Origin: Mesorhizobium sp. B2-4-15
GTDB taxonomy: Bacteria > Pseudomonadota > Alphaproteobacteria > Rhizobiales > Rhizobiaceae
Assembly (NCBI RefSeq): GCF_006658505.1
Contig: NZ_VFUZ01000011.1
Location: forward strand, 1-64,000
Length of the DNA stretch: 64,000 bases
Direction: 5' to 3'
Shown here one piece after another: positions 26,005 to 35,435 of this stretch. The notes under the pieces are model-generated. The model searched no databases. It was not told the DNA's origin and was given only the letters and a program-made list of their open reading frames with translations. The first letter of the stretch is position 1. Each line of letters starts with the position of its first letter. The translations under genes were made by a program, and so were the position numbers.

Positions 26005-27651
26005 ATGGCGTTCTTGAGTAAGAAAATCGTCGGGGACAAGCGTTGGGACGGTGAGACCGCCGGCGACGCGCCACGTGCCTCATCCTTCAACCCTGAACGG
26101 ATCGTCCGCTGGGTGGCGGTGCCCGGCGTCGGTGCTGCCGTAGGCCTGTGGCTGGTCGGCACGATGGCGGGCCTCAGCTCAATCGGCGCCTCGCTGTCCT
26201 CGGCATCGAGCGGCCTGCCGCAGACGCTGTCCATGTCGCGCACGCTCGCCCTCGCCGATCCGCTGAAACAACATTTCCTCAGTTCTTCGGCCTTCGTGCT
26301 GGCCAACGCCCATGGCGGCGCGCAGGCCCTGCATGACCATGCCGTGCAATGCGGCGCCGGCTGCTTCAAGCTCGCCGCGGTGGGCCCCCGGGCGGAGAAA
26401 TCCACGCGCCTCGTGGCGCAGGCAAAGCCGGTTCCTGCTGTCGCCCCGCCGACCGTCAAGTCGAAGTCGCAGGAGCGTTTCGAACGCATGGAAGCGTCGC
26501 TGTCGCCGTCCAGGCTCGCTGCGGCCTTCGCCGGCGCCGGGAAGCCGGCTGCCGCCCCCAACGCCCGTCCCGTGATTTCCAGCGCCACGCCGCAAATCAC
26601 CGAGGCATCGCTGGTGCCGTCCGTCCAGGTGGCCAGCCTGTCGGATGACATGCCGGCACCGGCGGCGGAGCGCTTCGCCCGTGTCGATACGGGTTCCGTT
26701 GTCGTCCAGACCGCGCCGGCGCCGATGGGTTTCGCCCGGTCGGATACACCTGATAACGCGCAGCTGGCGCTTGCCCTCGTCCAGTCGATGCCGGTCGAGG
26801 ACGAGGCCTTCGCCTCGCCGCTGCCGATGACCGAATCCTCTGCCGACGTCGCGGTTGCGCCTGTCGAGACCCAGCAGGAACAGCCCGGCGATGCCGCTTC
26901 GCTGCCGGACGCGCTCACCGACGACGTGCCGCTTCCGACCCGTCGCCCGCAATACGACGCGCCGCAGCCCAAGGCCGTGGAGCAGGATAAGCCGGCTCCA
27001 CAGCCCAGGATCGTGGAGCAGAAGCCGGCCCCACAGCCCAGGATCGTAGAGCAAAAGCCGCTCCTGCAGGCCAAACCGGTCCAGCAGGCCAGGCAGCCGG
27101 CCCGGCAAGGGCGGGCTGGTGACGGCGGCGACGCGTTGGCCTATGCCAAGCCCGACACACCTTCGGGCGGCCTTGGCCAGGCGTTCAGGAACCTGTTCAG
27201 CGGGCCGAGCGCCGGAAGCGGAGCCGGCCACGGCGTAGCCGTCTATGACATCTCGGCCAAGACCGTCTACATGCCGGATGGCCAGCGGCTCGAGGCGCAT
27301 TCAGGCCTCGGCGCCATGGTCGACCAGCCGCGCTATGTTCACGTGAAGGATCGTGGTCCGACGCCGCCCAATACCTATAATCTGTCGCTGCGCGAATCCC
27401 GCTTCCATGGCGTCGAGGCCCTCCGCCTGACACCAGTGGGCGGCGGCAACAAATACAACCGTAACGGCCTGCTCGCCCACACCTACATGCTGCGCGGCGG
27501 CCGCGCCGAGTCCAACGGCTGCGTCGTCTTCAGGGACTATGCGCGCTTCCTCGCCGCCTTCAAGAAGGGCAAGGTCACACGACTCGTCGTAGTGCCGCGC
27601 TTAAGCGGATCGCCGACCCAGGTGGCGTCGGACAACGCACGCGGTGCCTGA
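26005..27651 (+). CDS. DUF2778 (L,D-transpeptidase-like) membrane-anchored protein
   Basis: A 548-residue protein with an N-terminal membrane anchor (about 35-55, WVAVPGVGAAVGLWLVGTMAG) and a long Pro/Ala/Gln-rich spacer. The spacer includes tandem APQPRIVEQKP-type repeats (about 330-355). The C-terminal DUF2778 domain (about 410-535) contains HTYMLRGGRAESNGCVVF, whose His and SNGC pattern resembles the YkuD transpeptidase active site. By inference it is a periplasmic peptidoglycan cross-linking or remodelling enzyme. The start is uncertain: ATG 26005 gives MAFLSKK, while ATG 25945 would add 20 residues. Confidence 0.82.
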   Translation: MAFLSKKIVGDKRWDGETAGDAPRASSFNPERIVRWVAVPGVGAAVGLWLVGTMAGLSSIGASLSSASSGLPQTLSMSRTLALADPLKQHFLSSSAFVLANAHGGAQALHDHAVQCGAGCFKLAAVGPRAEKSTRLVAQAKPVPAVAPPTVKSKSQERFERMEASLSPSRLAAAFAGAGKPAAAPNARPVISSATPQITEASLVPSVQVASLSDDMPAPAAERFARVDTGSVVVQTAPAPMGFARSDTPDNAQLALALVQSMPVEDEAFASPLPMTESSADVAVAPVETQQEQPGDAASLPDALTDDVPLPTRRPQYDAPQPKAVEQDKPAPQPRIVEQKPAPQPRIVEQKPLLQAKPVQQARQPARQGRAGDGGDALAYAKPDTPSGGLGQAFRNLFSGPSAGSGAGHGVAVYDISAKTVYMPDGQRLEAHSGLGAMVDQPRYVHVKDRGPTPPNTYNLSLRESRFHGVEALRLTPVGGGNKYNRNGLLAHTYMLRGGRAESNGCVVFRDYARFLAAFKKGKVTRLVVVPRLSGSPTQVASDNARGA

Positions 27652-27776
27652 AGACTGAAAGGCGCCGCCAGGGAGTTGCCTCCTCCTGACAGCCTGCTGT
27701 CAGGAGCCGGAGCAGGCGCAGCGCCTCGCTGCATCCCGCTCTTTCCATTTTCGCCAGGAAATCCCATATTCGGGAC

Positions 27777-30700
27777 ATGGCCAAATCCCCCGACAAAAGA
27801 ACGCCGCCGACGGCGAATGACGACCGCGCCGCGCCGAAGCGGCGCAGCCCGCTGACCGATTTCCTCGACGCTTCGGAGCCACTGCACAAGGGCGGCTTCG
27901 CCGAGATGCCGCAACCCGAACTGTCCGGCACGCCGCTGACCGGTTCGATCTCCGATTGGGCCGAGCAGATCGAGCGGGAGGCCGAGCGCGAAGGGCGCCA
28001 CCTGATCTCCCCCCTTGAGGGGGAGATGTCGCCGAAGGCGACAGAGGGGGTCGCCGGAGGAAGCGCTCGACATAAAGAGACGCCGAACCCGGTCGAACCG
28101 ACCCCACCCGGCGGCTCCGCCGCCACCCTCCCCTCGAGGGGGAGGGATAGCGCCAAGTCGAAGAAGATTCCCGAGCGCTCCGCCGCGCCGGGCCGAACCG
28201 CACGCGGCACCTCGATGGGTGGCGCGGCCACCGCCCGTGAACGCGCGGCAGTCGGCCTCAATCCGGTAGCCGGCCTCGATATCTCGCTGGAAGAGGCCGA
28301 GACGATGACCTCCAGTGGCGTCACCGCCACGGTGGCCGCGCTGTCGGCGCTGATCGAATCTGGTAATCCGCTGCACAAGGACGGCGTGCTGTGGACGCCG
28401 CATCGCCCTGCCCGCCCGGAAAAATCGGAAGGCGGCATCGCCATTAAAATGGTGTCGGACTTCGAACCGGCCGGCGACCAGCCGACGGCCATCAAGGACC
28501 TGGTCGAAGGCGTTGACAACAATGATCGTACGCAGGTGCTGCTCGGCGTCACCGGCTCCGGCAAGACCTTCACCATGGCCAAGGTGATCGAGGAGACGCA
28601 GCGCCCTGCCCTGATCCTGGCGCCCAACAAGACGCTGGCCGCACAGCTCTATTCCGAGTTCAAGAAGTTCTTCCCCGACAATGCGGTCGAGTATTTCGTC
28701 TCCTACTACGACTATTACCAGCCGGAAGCCTACGTCCCGCGCACCGACACCTTCATAGAGAAGGAATCCTCGATCAACGAGCAGATCGACCGCATGCGCC
28801 ACTCGGCGACGCGTTCGCTGCTCGAGCGCGACGACGTCATCATCGTCGCCTCGGTGTCCTGCATCTACGGTATCGGCTCGGTCGAGACCTATACGGCGAT
28901 GACCTTCCAGATGCAGATCGGCGACCGGCTCGACCAGCGCGCCCTGCTCGCCGATCTCGTCGCCCAGCAATACAAGCGGCAGGACATCAATTTCGTGCGC
29001 GGCTCGTTCCGCGTGCGCGGCGACACGATCGAGATCTTCCCCGCCCACCTTGAGGACCGCGCCTGGCGCATCTCGATGTTCGGCGACGAGATCGAGGCAA
29101 TCACCGAGTTCGATCCGCTGACCGGCCAGAAGACCGGCGAGCTGAAAAGCGTCAAAATCTACGCCAACTCGCACTATGTGACGCCGCGCCCGACGCTGAA
29201 CCAGGCGATCAAGTCGATCAAGGAAGAGCTCAAGCTGCGGCTGGTCGAACTCGAACGCGCCGGCCGCCTGCTGGAGGCGCAGCGGCTGGAACAGCGCACG
29301 CGCTTCGACCTGGAGATGCTGGAAGCCACCGGCTCCTGCGCCGGCATCGAAAACTATTCGCGCTATCTGACCGGCCGCCAGCCAGGCGATCCGCCGCCGA
29401 CCTTGTTCGAGTACATTCCAGACAATGCGCTGGTCTTCATCGACGAAAGCCACGTCACCGTGCCGCAGATCGGCGGCATGTATCGCGGCGACTTCCGCCG
29501 CAAGGCGACGCTAGCCGAATATGGCTTCCGCCTGCCGTCCTGCATGGACAACCGGCCGCTGCGTTTCGAGGAATGGGACGCCATGCGCCCGCTCTCCGTC
29601 GCCGTGTCGGCGACGCCCGGCGGCTGGGAAATGGAGCAGGCCGGCGGCGTCTTCGCCGAACAGGTCATCCGCCCGACCGGGCTGATCGATCCGCCGGTCG
29701 AGGTGCGTCCGGCCAAGAGCCAGGTCGACGATGTCGTCGGTGAGATCCGTGAGACCACCAAGGCCGGCTACCGCACGCTGGTGACGGTGCTGACCAAGCG
29801 CATGGCCGAGGACCTGACTGAATATCTGCACGAGCAAGGTGTGCGCGTGCGCTACATGCACTCCGACATCGACACGCTGGAGCGCATCGAGATCCTGCGC
29901 GACCTGCGCCTCGGCGCCTTCGACGTGCTGGTCGGCATCAACCTTCTGCGCGAGGGCCTCGACATTCCCGAATGCGGCTTCGTCGCCATTCTCGACGCCG
30001 ACAAGGAAGGTTTTCTGCGCTCGGAGACCTCGCTGATCCAGACCATCGGCCGCGCCGCCCGCAATGTCGACGGCAAGGTCATCCTCTACGCCGACCAGGT
30101 CACCGGCTCGATGGAACGGGCGATGGCCGAGACCAACCGCCGCCGTGAAAAGCAGATGGAGTGGAACGCCGCCAACGGCATCACGCCGGAATCGGTGAAG
30201 TCGCGGATCTCGGACATCCTGGACTCGGTCTACGAAAAGGATCACGTCCGCGCCGACATCTCGCAGTTCACCGACAGTGCCGGCGCCATGATGGGCAACA
30301 ATTTCAAGGCCCATCTCGACGCGCTGGACAAGCAGATGCGCGACGCCGCCGCCAATCTCGACTTCGAGAAGGCGGCCCGCATTCGCGACGAGATCAAGCG
30401 GCTGCGCGAGATGGAACTGTCGATCTCCGACGATCCGCTGGCACGCGAGGTGGAAGGCCAAAGTCCCGCCTCGGGCCGCGAAAAGGGCAAGCACAACAAA
30501 GGCGTGGCCAAACATCGTACGGCTGAGGAACAGGAGCGTTTCCGCAAGCTCGACGAAGCACGTGCAGCCGAAGAGGCGGCCAAGGCTGCCCGGCCCAACC
30601 TCTTCCGCAAGCCCGCGCTCGACGAGATGGGCGCCGACGGCGCGGTGCCGGTGAAGAAGCCGCTATTCGCCAAGCCGTCGATCGACGACATGGGGCCTGG

Positions 30701-30983
30701 CACCGACATGCCGACGCTGGCGGGCGCTGTCTCGCGCTCGCTGTTCAAGAAGCAGTCGGCGGAGGAAGCACACGGCTCCGACTTCGGCATTCCCGGCGAC
30801 ACCACCAAGCCGCTGTTCAAGAAGAATTCCCTGGACGAGATGACGGTTCGGCGGACCGAGACGCCGATCGAGGGCGAGAAGCCGGCCAAGCGCGAACGTG
30901 CCGGCATTGGTTCCTATGAGGATCCGGGCGATGCCCGCCGCGAAAAGCGCCGGCCAGGCAAGACAGGTCGGCCGGGACGATAG
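27777..30983 (+). CDS. uvrB: Excinuclease ABC subunit B with long extensions
   Basis: The damage-verification helicase of nucleotide excision repair. The UvrB core spans about residues 222-880: Walker A GVTGSGKT (about 258-265), the beta-hairpin segment [12 protein letters not shown] (about 311-322), DESHVT, the helicase motif [14 protein letters not shown] and the UVR domain ([20 protein letters not shown]). The protein has 1068 residues against about 670 in E. coli. The extra parts are a 220-residue basic, low-complexity N-terminus, which includes an in-frame palindromic repeat at 28004-28148, and a 190-residue C-terminus with four LFxKxSxDEM-type repeats. The gene is monocistronic. I see no LexA-type site with confidence. 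Confidence 0.95.
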   Translation: MAKSPDKRTPPTANDDRAAPKRRSPLTDFLDASEPLHKGGFAEMPQPELSGTPLTGSISDWAEQIEREAEREGRHLISPLEGEMSPKATEGVAGGSARHKETPNPVEPTPPGGSAATLPSRGRDSAKSKKIPERSAAPGRTARGTSMGGAATARERAAVGLNPVAGLDISLEEAETMTSSGVTATVAALSALIESGNPLHKDGVLWTPHRPARPEKSEGGIAIKMVSDFEPAGDQPTAIKDLVEGVDNNDRTQVLLGVTGSGKTFTMAKVIEETQRPALILAPNKTLAAQLYSEFKKFFPDNAVEYFVSYYDYYQPEAYVPRTDTFIEKESSINEQIDRMRHSATRSLLERDDVIIVASVSCIYGIGSVETYTAMTFQMQIGDRLDQRALLADLVAQQYKRQDINFVRGSFRVRGDTIEIFPAHLEDRAWRISMFGDEIEAITEFDPLTGQKTGELKSVKIYANSHYVTPRPTLNQAIKSIKEELKLRLVELERAGRLLEAQRLEQRTRFDLEMLEATGSCAGIENYSRYLTGRQPGDPPPTLFEYIPDNALVFIDESHVTVPQIGGMYRGDFRRKATLAEYGFRLPSCMDNRPLRFEEWDAMRPLSVAVSATPGGWEMEQAGGVFAEQVIRPTGLIDPPVEVRPAKSQVDDVVGEIRETTKAGYRTLVTVLTKRMAEDLTEYLHEQGVRVRYMHSDIDTLERIEILRDLRLGAFDVLVGINLLREGLDIPECGFVAILDADKEGFLRSETSLIQTIGRAARNVDGKVILYADQVTGSMERAMAETNRRREKQMEWNAANGITPESVKSRISDILDSVYEKDHVRADISQFTDSAGAMMGNNFKAHLDALDKQMRDAAANLDFEKAARIRDEIKRLREMELSISDDPLAREVEGQSPASGREKGKHNKGVAKHRTAEEQERFRKLDEARAAEEAAKAARPNLFRKPALDEMGADGAVPVKKPLFAKPSIDDMGPGTDMPTLAGAVSRSLFKKQSAEEAHGSDFGIPGDTTKPLFKKNSLDEMTVRRTETPIEGEKPAKRERAGIGSYEDPGDARREKRRPGKTGRPGR
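28004..28148. repeat. Palindromic repeat inserted in frame within uvrB
   Basis: About 145 bp with terminal hairpins ATCTCCCCC...GGGGGAGAT and CCCTCCCC...GGGGAGGG and further internal inverted pieces (GGGGGTCG/CGACCCC). It resembles the intergenic repeats of rhizobial genomes but lies inside the coding frame. It adds about 48 residues beginning [16 protein letters not shown] and ending ATLPSRGRD. Confidence 0.75.
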
Positions 30984-31030
30984 CGAGAGGGAGTTCAGGC
31001 GCGTGGCTTCTGAAAACGAGCGTCGCGCTA

Positions 31031-31251
31031 CCCCTCATCCGCCTGCCGGCACCTTCTCGCCGTAAACGGGGAGAAGTCGGCTGGCCGCGACCTCGCCGCC
31101 CGTCCTGCAACGCTGGCGATTGACGAAATATAAGTTGGCAGCGTCCTTCTCCCCGCCACTATACGGGGAGTTGAGAAGTGGTCCGCGCATCTGACGAAAA
31201 GCCAATTGCTTGGCTTTTCGAACGACGAACGCCCGGCAGGGCGATGAGGGG
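31031..31251. repeat. MITE-like repeat, family A copy 2
   Basis: A 221-bp element with ends CCCCTCATCCGCC and GGGCGATGAGGGG. Internal blocks are shared with the 39923 copy, including TATACGGGGAGTTGAGAAGT and the hairpin AAGCCAATTGCTTGGCTT. It occupies most of the 382-bp gap after uvrB (30984-31365). The rest of that gap shows no gene. Confidence 0.82.
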
Positions 31252-31365
31252 CAAACGCCGGCAGCCCGGCTCGTCGTCCCGTCGGCTGGCCCATGAGCTC
31301 GCGCTTGCCACCTTCCGGCGGAAACGATAGGCCGCAGCAATCCGCAACAACCTTCCCCACCGCCC

Positions 31366-32283
31366 ATGAAACCCAGAGACATCGCCGCCTACGTCTTCCT
31401 GGCCATCACCTGGGGACTTTCGTTCCTGGTGCTGCTCAATGTGGTGCATGCCTTTGGCTGGGTCGGCGCGGTCACCTTGCGTTCGCTGGTCGCCGGCATC
31501 ACGCTTTTTCTGCTTGCCGCCGCGACGAGGCGCAAGCTCGATTTCAGCGCCGGCTGGCGACCCTTCGCCGTGATCGGCGCGACGACGGTGGCGGCTCAAC
31601 TGATCGGCCTGTCCTACGCCACGCCGCGCATCGGTACGGCGATGGCGGCAATCCTGGTCGCTGCGATTCCATTGTTTTCGATGATCATTGCCCAGCTGTG
31701 GGGGCTTGAGCGCATCACGCTTCGCGGACTGGCGGGACTGTTGCTCGGGGCCGCCGGCATCATCGTTCTGGTCGGCTTCCCCGCCGTCCCGATCACGGCG
31801 CCATTTGCCTTTGGTTGCGCTGCCTCCCTGTTCAGTTCGTTCTCGGCCGCCTTCGGCAGCAATTACGCCAACCGGCATCTGCGCTCTGCAGGCTCGTGGG
31901 AAGTCACCAGTGCCGCCTTCCTGTTCGGCGGCCTGACGACGCTGCCGCTGCTCCTCGCCGTGCCGGTGCCGGCGATGCCGCGCGCGGTCGACTTCCTCTA
32001 CCTCGCTATCCTCGCCTGCGTGATGAGCGCGACGACCTACGTCGTCTATTTCCGGCTGGTGGCCAGCATCGGCGCGACCAGGGCGATCAGCGTCGAATTC
32101 GTCGTGACCACGATCGCGGTGCTGGTCGGCACCGTCATGCTTGGCGAGGCGCTGACCGTCATCCAGGCCTTTGGCGCCGTGGCCATCATCGGCGGCTGCG
32201 TGCTGGTGCTGGACCCATTCCCGCGCAGTGCCAAGGTGGTGCCACAGGCGGAGGTCTTGCCATCCGCCCCGCCTTTGGTGTAG
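31366..32283 (+). CDS. DMT-superfamily (EamA) transporter
   Basis: A 305-residue polytopic protein with ten hydrophobic segments in two EamA repeats. It begins IAAYVFLAITWGLSFLVLL, the usual TM1 of RhaT/EamA exporters. The second repeat has the conserved SVEFVVTTIAVLVGTVMLGEALT. The substrate is unknown; amino-acid or metabolite efflux is common in this family. The 3' end lies only 40 bp before the ABC-F leader peptide, so read-through into that region is possible. Confidence 0.85.
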   Translation: MKPRDIAAYVFLAITWGLSFLVLLNVVHAFGWVGAVTLRSLVAGITLFLLAAATRRKLDFSAGWRPFAVIGATTVAAQLIGLSYATPRIGTAMAAILVAAIPLFSMIIAQLWGLERITLRGLAGLLLGAAGIIVLVGFPAVPITAPFAFGCAASLFSSFSAAFGSNYANRHLRSAGSWEVTSAAFLFGGLTTLPLLLAVPVPAMPRAVDFLYLAILACVMSATTYVVYFRLVASIGATRAISVEFVVTTIAVLVGTVMLGEALTVIQAFGAVAIIGGCVLVLDPFPRSAKVVPQAEVLPSAPPLV

Positions 32284-32323
32284 CCAATCCCGACACTCAA
32301 ACGTCTTTGAAAGGAGGGCTCAC

Positions 32324-32395
32324 GTGTTTACGTTCTATCGTCACCATCGTCAGCGTGGCCCGATTTCCGCCCTGCGAGCTTGCTTGCAGGGCTGA
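32324..32395 (+). CDS. Candidate 23-residue leader peptide of the ABC-F gene
   Basis: GTG at 32324 is preceded by a near-perfect AAAGGAGGG. The peptide MFTFYRHHRQRGPISALRAC plus LQG ends with TGA at 32395. It is rich in Arg/His (RHHRQR). Its last codons form a 7-bp stem (GCCCTGC 32369-32375 / GCAGGGC 32386-32392). A terminator-like hairpin with seven T residues follows at once, and an ABC-F gene starts 141 bp later. The arrangement is that of ribosome-mediated attenuation, known for several antibiotic-resistance ABC-F genes. The sequence itself matches no leader I know. Confidence 0.6.
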   Translation: MFTFYRHHRQRGPISALRACLQG

Positions 32396-32401
32396 CCGGG
32401 A

Positions 32402-32432
32402 CGATCCGGGTTTTTCCCGATTCGATTTTTTT
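32402..32432 (+). terminator. Putative attenuator terminator downstream of leader peptide
   Basis: The stem CGA..CGGG / CCCG..TCG (32402-32410 with 32416-32424, two central mismatches) with a T5 loop is followed by TTTTTTT at 32426-32432. It sits 6 bp after the leader stop codon and before the ABC-F gene, where termination would switch that gene off. Confidence 0.5.
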
Positions 32433-32500
32433 GGTCTGCCCTTCGTGGTGCGCAATGCCTGACCTGACGGCCGGCACACGCACCGTCAAAGTGCATCGAA

Positions 32501-32517
32501 CCGGAGTTTGCCTCCGG
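32501..32517 (+). promoter_or_regulatory. Hairpin just upstream of the ABC-F start
   Basis: A perfect 6-bp stem CCGGAG/CTCCGG with a five-base loop lies 20 bp before the ABC-F start codon. It may affect ribosome access. The role is inferred from position. Confidence 0.45.
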
Positions 32518-32536
32518 ACAGACCAGAGAAATCGCA

Positions 32537-34063
32537 ATGGCCCTCATCAGCCTCAAATCCCTCGGCGTCACCATGAGCGCGCCGCTCTTCTCCAACCTCG
32601 ACCTCACCATCGGCAGCGGCGACAGGCTTGGCATCGTCGCCGCGAACGGCCGCGGCAAGTCCACCCTGCTGAAATGCCTGACTAGCGAGATGGAACCGAC
32701 ATCAGGCGACATCACCCGCACGCGCGGCCTGCGCGTCGGCCATGTCGAACAGTCGGTTCCCCCTGCCCTGTTTGGCCGCACCTTCCAGCAGGTGGTGGCC
32801 GACGCCTTGCCGTCCGGGCAGGCCGACAGCGAGATGTGGCGTGTCGACGTCGTTCTTGACTCGTTCGACGTACCCGAGGACATGCGCGGGCGACCCATGC
32901 AGGCCCTGAGCGGCGGCTGGCAAAGGCTGGCGCTGATCGCCCGCGTCTGGGTTACTGACCCGGATGTGCTGCTGCTCGACGAGCCTACCAATCACCTCGA
33001 CCTCGCACGCATCAGCCAGTTGGAAACCTGGCTCAACGCGCTGCCGCGTGAGGTGCCTGTGGTGATCGCCAGCCACGACCGGGCCTTCCTCGACGCGACC
33101 ACCAACCGGACGCTGTTCCTGCGCCCGGAACAGTCGCCGGTGTTTTCTCTCCCCTATTCGCGGGCCAGGAATGCGCTGGACGAAGTCGACGCCTCGACGG
33201 AACGCAAATTCCAGCGTGACATGAAGGTGGCGCAGCAGCTGCGCAAGCAGGCCGCCAAGCTCAACAACATCGGCATCAATTCCGGCAGCGACCTGCTGAC
33301 CATCAAGACCAAGCAGCTCAAGGAGCGCGCGGAAAAGCTGGAGGACGCGGCTGTCGCGGCGCATCGCGAGCGCTCGGCCGGTACCATAAGGCTGGCCAAT
33401 CGCGGCACGCACGCCAAGGTGCTGATCACGCTCGACGACGCGGCGGTCGAGACGCCCGACGGCACGCTGCTGTTCAGGACCGGCAAACGCCATATCTGCC
33501 AGGGCGACCGCATCGTGCTGCTCGGCCGCAACGGCGTCGGCAAGTCGCGTTTCGTCACCCTGATCCGCAACGCCATCCTCGAGCCGGAAACCGCCGAGAA
33601 CGTGAAGGTGACGCCGTCAACGGTGCTCGGCTACAGCGATCAGGCCCTATCAGGCATCAGCGGCGACGACACGCCGCTGATGATGCTCTCGCGCCGCCAT
33701 GATGTCGGGGAGCAGCGCACGCGGTCGCTGCTCGCCGGCGCCGGCGTTAGCATCGACATGCAGGAGCGCAAGATCGGCGTGCTGTCCGGCGGCCAGAAGG
33801 CGCGGCTGGTGATGCTGGCGCTCAGGCTCGACAATCCCAATTTCTATCTGCTCGACGAGCCGACCAATCATCTCGACATAGACGGCCAGGAAGCGTTGGA
33901 AGAGGAATTGCTGAAGCACCAGGCAAGCTGCGTGCTCGCCTCCCACGACCGCTCCTTCATCCGCGCCATCGGTAACCGCTTCTGGCTGATCGAGAAGCGG
34001 CGGCTGACCGAGGTCGAGGACCCCGAGGATTTCTTCCGCCAGGTGGCACAGGCCGCGGCCTGA
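32537..34063 (+). CDS. ABC-F family ATPase (duplicated ABC domains, ribosome-associated type)
   Basis: A 508-residue soluble protein with two ABC domains and no membrane segment. The first has ANGRGKST (Walker A), ALSGGWQRLALIARV (signature) and LLLDEPTNHLDL (Walker B). A linker rich in Lys/Arg and helical in appearance follows (about 215-285). The second has GRNGVGKSRF, LSGGQKARLVMLAL and LLDEPTNHLDI. ABC-F proteins act on the ribosome (Uup/EttA types) or protect it from antibiotics. The leader-peptide/terminator arrangement upstream favours a drug- or stress-inducible translation factor. It is not adjacent to other resistance genes. Confidence 0.9.
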   Translation: MALISLKSLGVTMSAPLFSNLDLTIGSGDRLGIVAANGRGKSTLLKCLTSEMEPTSGDITRTRGLRVGHVEQSVPPALFGRTFQQVVADALPSGQADSEMWRVDVVLDSFDVPEDMRGRPMQALSGGWQRLALIARVWVTDPDVLLLDEPTNHLDLARISQLETWLNALPREVPVVIASHDRAFLDATTNRTLFLRPEQSPVFSLPYSRARNALDEVDASTERKFQRDMKVAQQLRKQAAKLNNIGINSGSDLLTIKTKQLKERAEKLEDAAVAAHRERSAGTIRLANRGTHAKVLITLDDAAVETPDGTLLFRTGKRHICQGDRIVLLGRNGVGKSRFVTLIRNAILEPETAENVKVTPSTVLGYSDQALSGISGDDTPLMMLSRRHDVGEQRTRSLLAGAGVSIDMQERKIGVLSGGQKARLVMLALRLDNPNFYLLDEPTNHLDIDGQEALEEELLKHQASCVLASHDRSFIRAIGNRFWLIEKRRLTEVEDPEDFFRQVAQAAA

Positions 34064-34206
34064 GAAAAACGAGCCGGCCCGTCGAAAACAACGGGCCGGC
34101 GCACACCCGTACAGAAAATTCTGCCCGATCTGTCGGATCGCCGCCCGATGCCACGTCCTTGGAAGGCCGACACGATGATGCCGGCGCCAACCAGGGAGAA
34201 CTTACC

Positions 34207-34389
34207 ATGTCGGTCCTTTCATCCATCGGTCGCATCGCAACCCAATACGCTGCGGCGCGCGCCCGCTACCGCAGCGAGCGCATCCTGCTTGCGCTCCCGG
34301 CCGAATTGCGCAAGGACGTCGGCTTTCCGGAACTCTTCGACGCCAAGAACAGCCGTCGCGCGGCCACCTTCTCTGCCAAGGTCATATGA
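34207..34389 (+). CDS. Small DUF1127-like protein
   Basis: A 60-residue basic protein starting at ATG 34207 after AGGGAGAAC. The core ARARYRSERILLALPAELRKDVGFPE resembles the DUF1127 pattern (short basic helix, then LPxELRKDIG). Small DUF1127 proteins in rhizobia have been linked to phosphate and carbon metabolism and to RNA regulation. No specific function can be given. It is short and alone, with its own ribosome-binding site. Confidence 0.68.
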   Translation: MSVLSSIGRIATQYAAARARYRSERILLALPAELRKDVGFPELFDAKNSRRAATFSAKVI

Positions 34390-34538
34390 CCACGGCCAGT
34401 CAATCATGCGTCAAGCCCGCTGGCGGCCCGCCTCTCAAGGCTCGGTCTGCGAGAAAAATTTAACGGCCATGTAGGATTGCCGTCACCTCATCCGTCCTAT
34501 GATTGGCGAGGCCAAACGAACGCAAAGAGGAGCAAGAC

Positions 34539-34961
34539 ATGACTGACCAGACCCCAGTTCAGCCCAGGGCGGAAGTGCTCGGCGGATTGACGCCCTATCT
34601 CCAGGTGGACGGCGCCTTCAAGGCCGCGGAATTCTACAAGAAGGCTTTCGGCGCCGAGCAGGTCTTTTCCTATCCGGCGGACGAGAAGGGCCGCACCATG
34701 CACATCCATCTCCACATCAACGGCTCGACGCTGATGCTCGGCGATGCCTATCCCGAACACGGCCATCCACATCAAGCGGCGCAAGGCTACACGCTGCAGC
34801 TTCATCTCGGCAGCGACGATATCGATGCCTGGTGGAAGCGTGCCGTCGACGCCGGCTGTGAGGTCGTGACGCCGCTGCAGGTCATGTTCTGGGGCGATCG
34901 CTGGGGCCAGGTGAAGGATCCCTTCGGCGTTGCCTGGGCGATGAACGCACCGGTCAAGTAA
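34539..34961 (+). CDS. VOC-family (glyoxalase/PhnB-like) protein
   Basis: A 140-residue protein of the vicinal-oxygen-chelate fold in the PhnB/YdcJ style. GGLTPYLQVDGAFKAAEFYKKAF is the N-terminal half-motif, and the end reads FWGDRWGQVKDPFGVAWAM. These proteins often lack proven enzyme activity. ATG at 34539 follows AAAGAGGAGC. It precedes a DUF1428 gene in the same direction (100 bp apart). The pair is typical of small stress-type cassettes often near ECF sigma factors of the type whose remnant lies at 6.5 kb. Confidence 0.83.
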   Translation: MTDQTPVQPRAEVLGGLTPYLQVDGAFKAAEFYKKAFGAEQVFSYPADEKGRTMHIHLHINGSTLMLGDAYPEHGHPHQAAQGYTLQLHLGSDDIDAWWKRAVDAGCEVVTPLQVMFWGDRWGQVKDPFGVAWAMNAPVK

Positions 34962-35061
34962 ACTGGCGAGCCGGCGCCCTTTCCCCAAGGGCGTGATGCG
35001 CTCACCTGCGCCGGGTTGCATCCTGCCGGCCCGGCGCCCGACTTCAACAAAGGAGCCCACA

Positions 35062-35415
35062 ATGTCGTATGTCGATGGTTTCGTGCTGGCCGTGCCCAAG
35101 GCAAAGCTCGACGACTACAAGAAACTGGCCAATCTCGCCGGCACCGTCTGGAAGGAGCACGGGGCGCTCGCCTATGTCGAATGCGTCGGCGATGACGTGC
35201 CTTATGGCGAGATCACCTCCTTTCCGCGCGCCGTGCAGGCCAAGGAGGACGAGATCGTCGTCTTCGCCTGGGTGCTCTATGAATCCAGGCAGAACCGCGA
35301 CGCGGTCGTGGCCAAGGTGATGGCCGACCCGCGCCTGCAGCCGAACATGGAAACAATGCCGTTCGACGGCAAGCGCATGATCTTCGGCGGCTTCCAGCCC
35401 TTCATGGAGCTTTGA
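35062..35415 (+). CDS. DUF1428 family protein
   Basis: A 117-residue protein matching DUF1428 throughout: MSYVDGFVLAVPKAKLDDYKK at the N-terminus, GALAYVECVGDDVPYGEITSFPRAV in the middle and MPFDGKRMIFGGFQPF at the end. ATG at 35062 has AAAGGAG upstream. The fold is ferredoxin-like (dimeric alpha/beta barrel). The biochemical role is unknown. It is probably co-transcribed with the VOC gene. Confidence 0.88.
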   Translation: MSYVDGFVLAVPKAKLDDYKKLANLAGTVWKEHGALAYVECVGDDVPYGEITSFPRAVQAKEDEIVVFAWVLYESRQNRDAVVAKVMADPRLQPNMETMPFDGKRMIFGGFQPFMEL

Positions 35416-35435
35416 GAAACTGGCGCAACGCTATC

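Noticed and set aside
26960..27095. Tandem repeat that could suggest a CRISPR-like or phase-variable array
   Set aside because: It encodes the APQPRIVEQKP-type repeats of the DUF2778 protein spacer and is not regularly spaced with unique spacers.
27537..29453. A 638-codon minus-strand frame opposite uvrB
   Set aside because: Typical antisense frame of a high-GC gene; uvrB motifs are unambiguous on the plus strand.
34539..35415. VOC plus DUF1428 genes as part of an intact ECF sigma-factor cassette
   Set aside because: No sigma factor lies nearby; the only related piece is a remnant 28 kb away.
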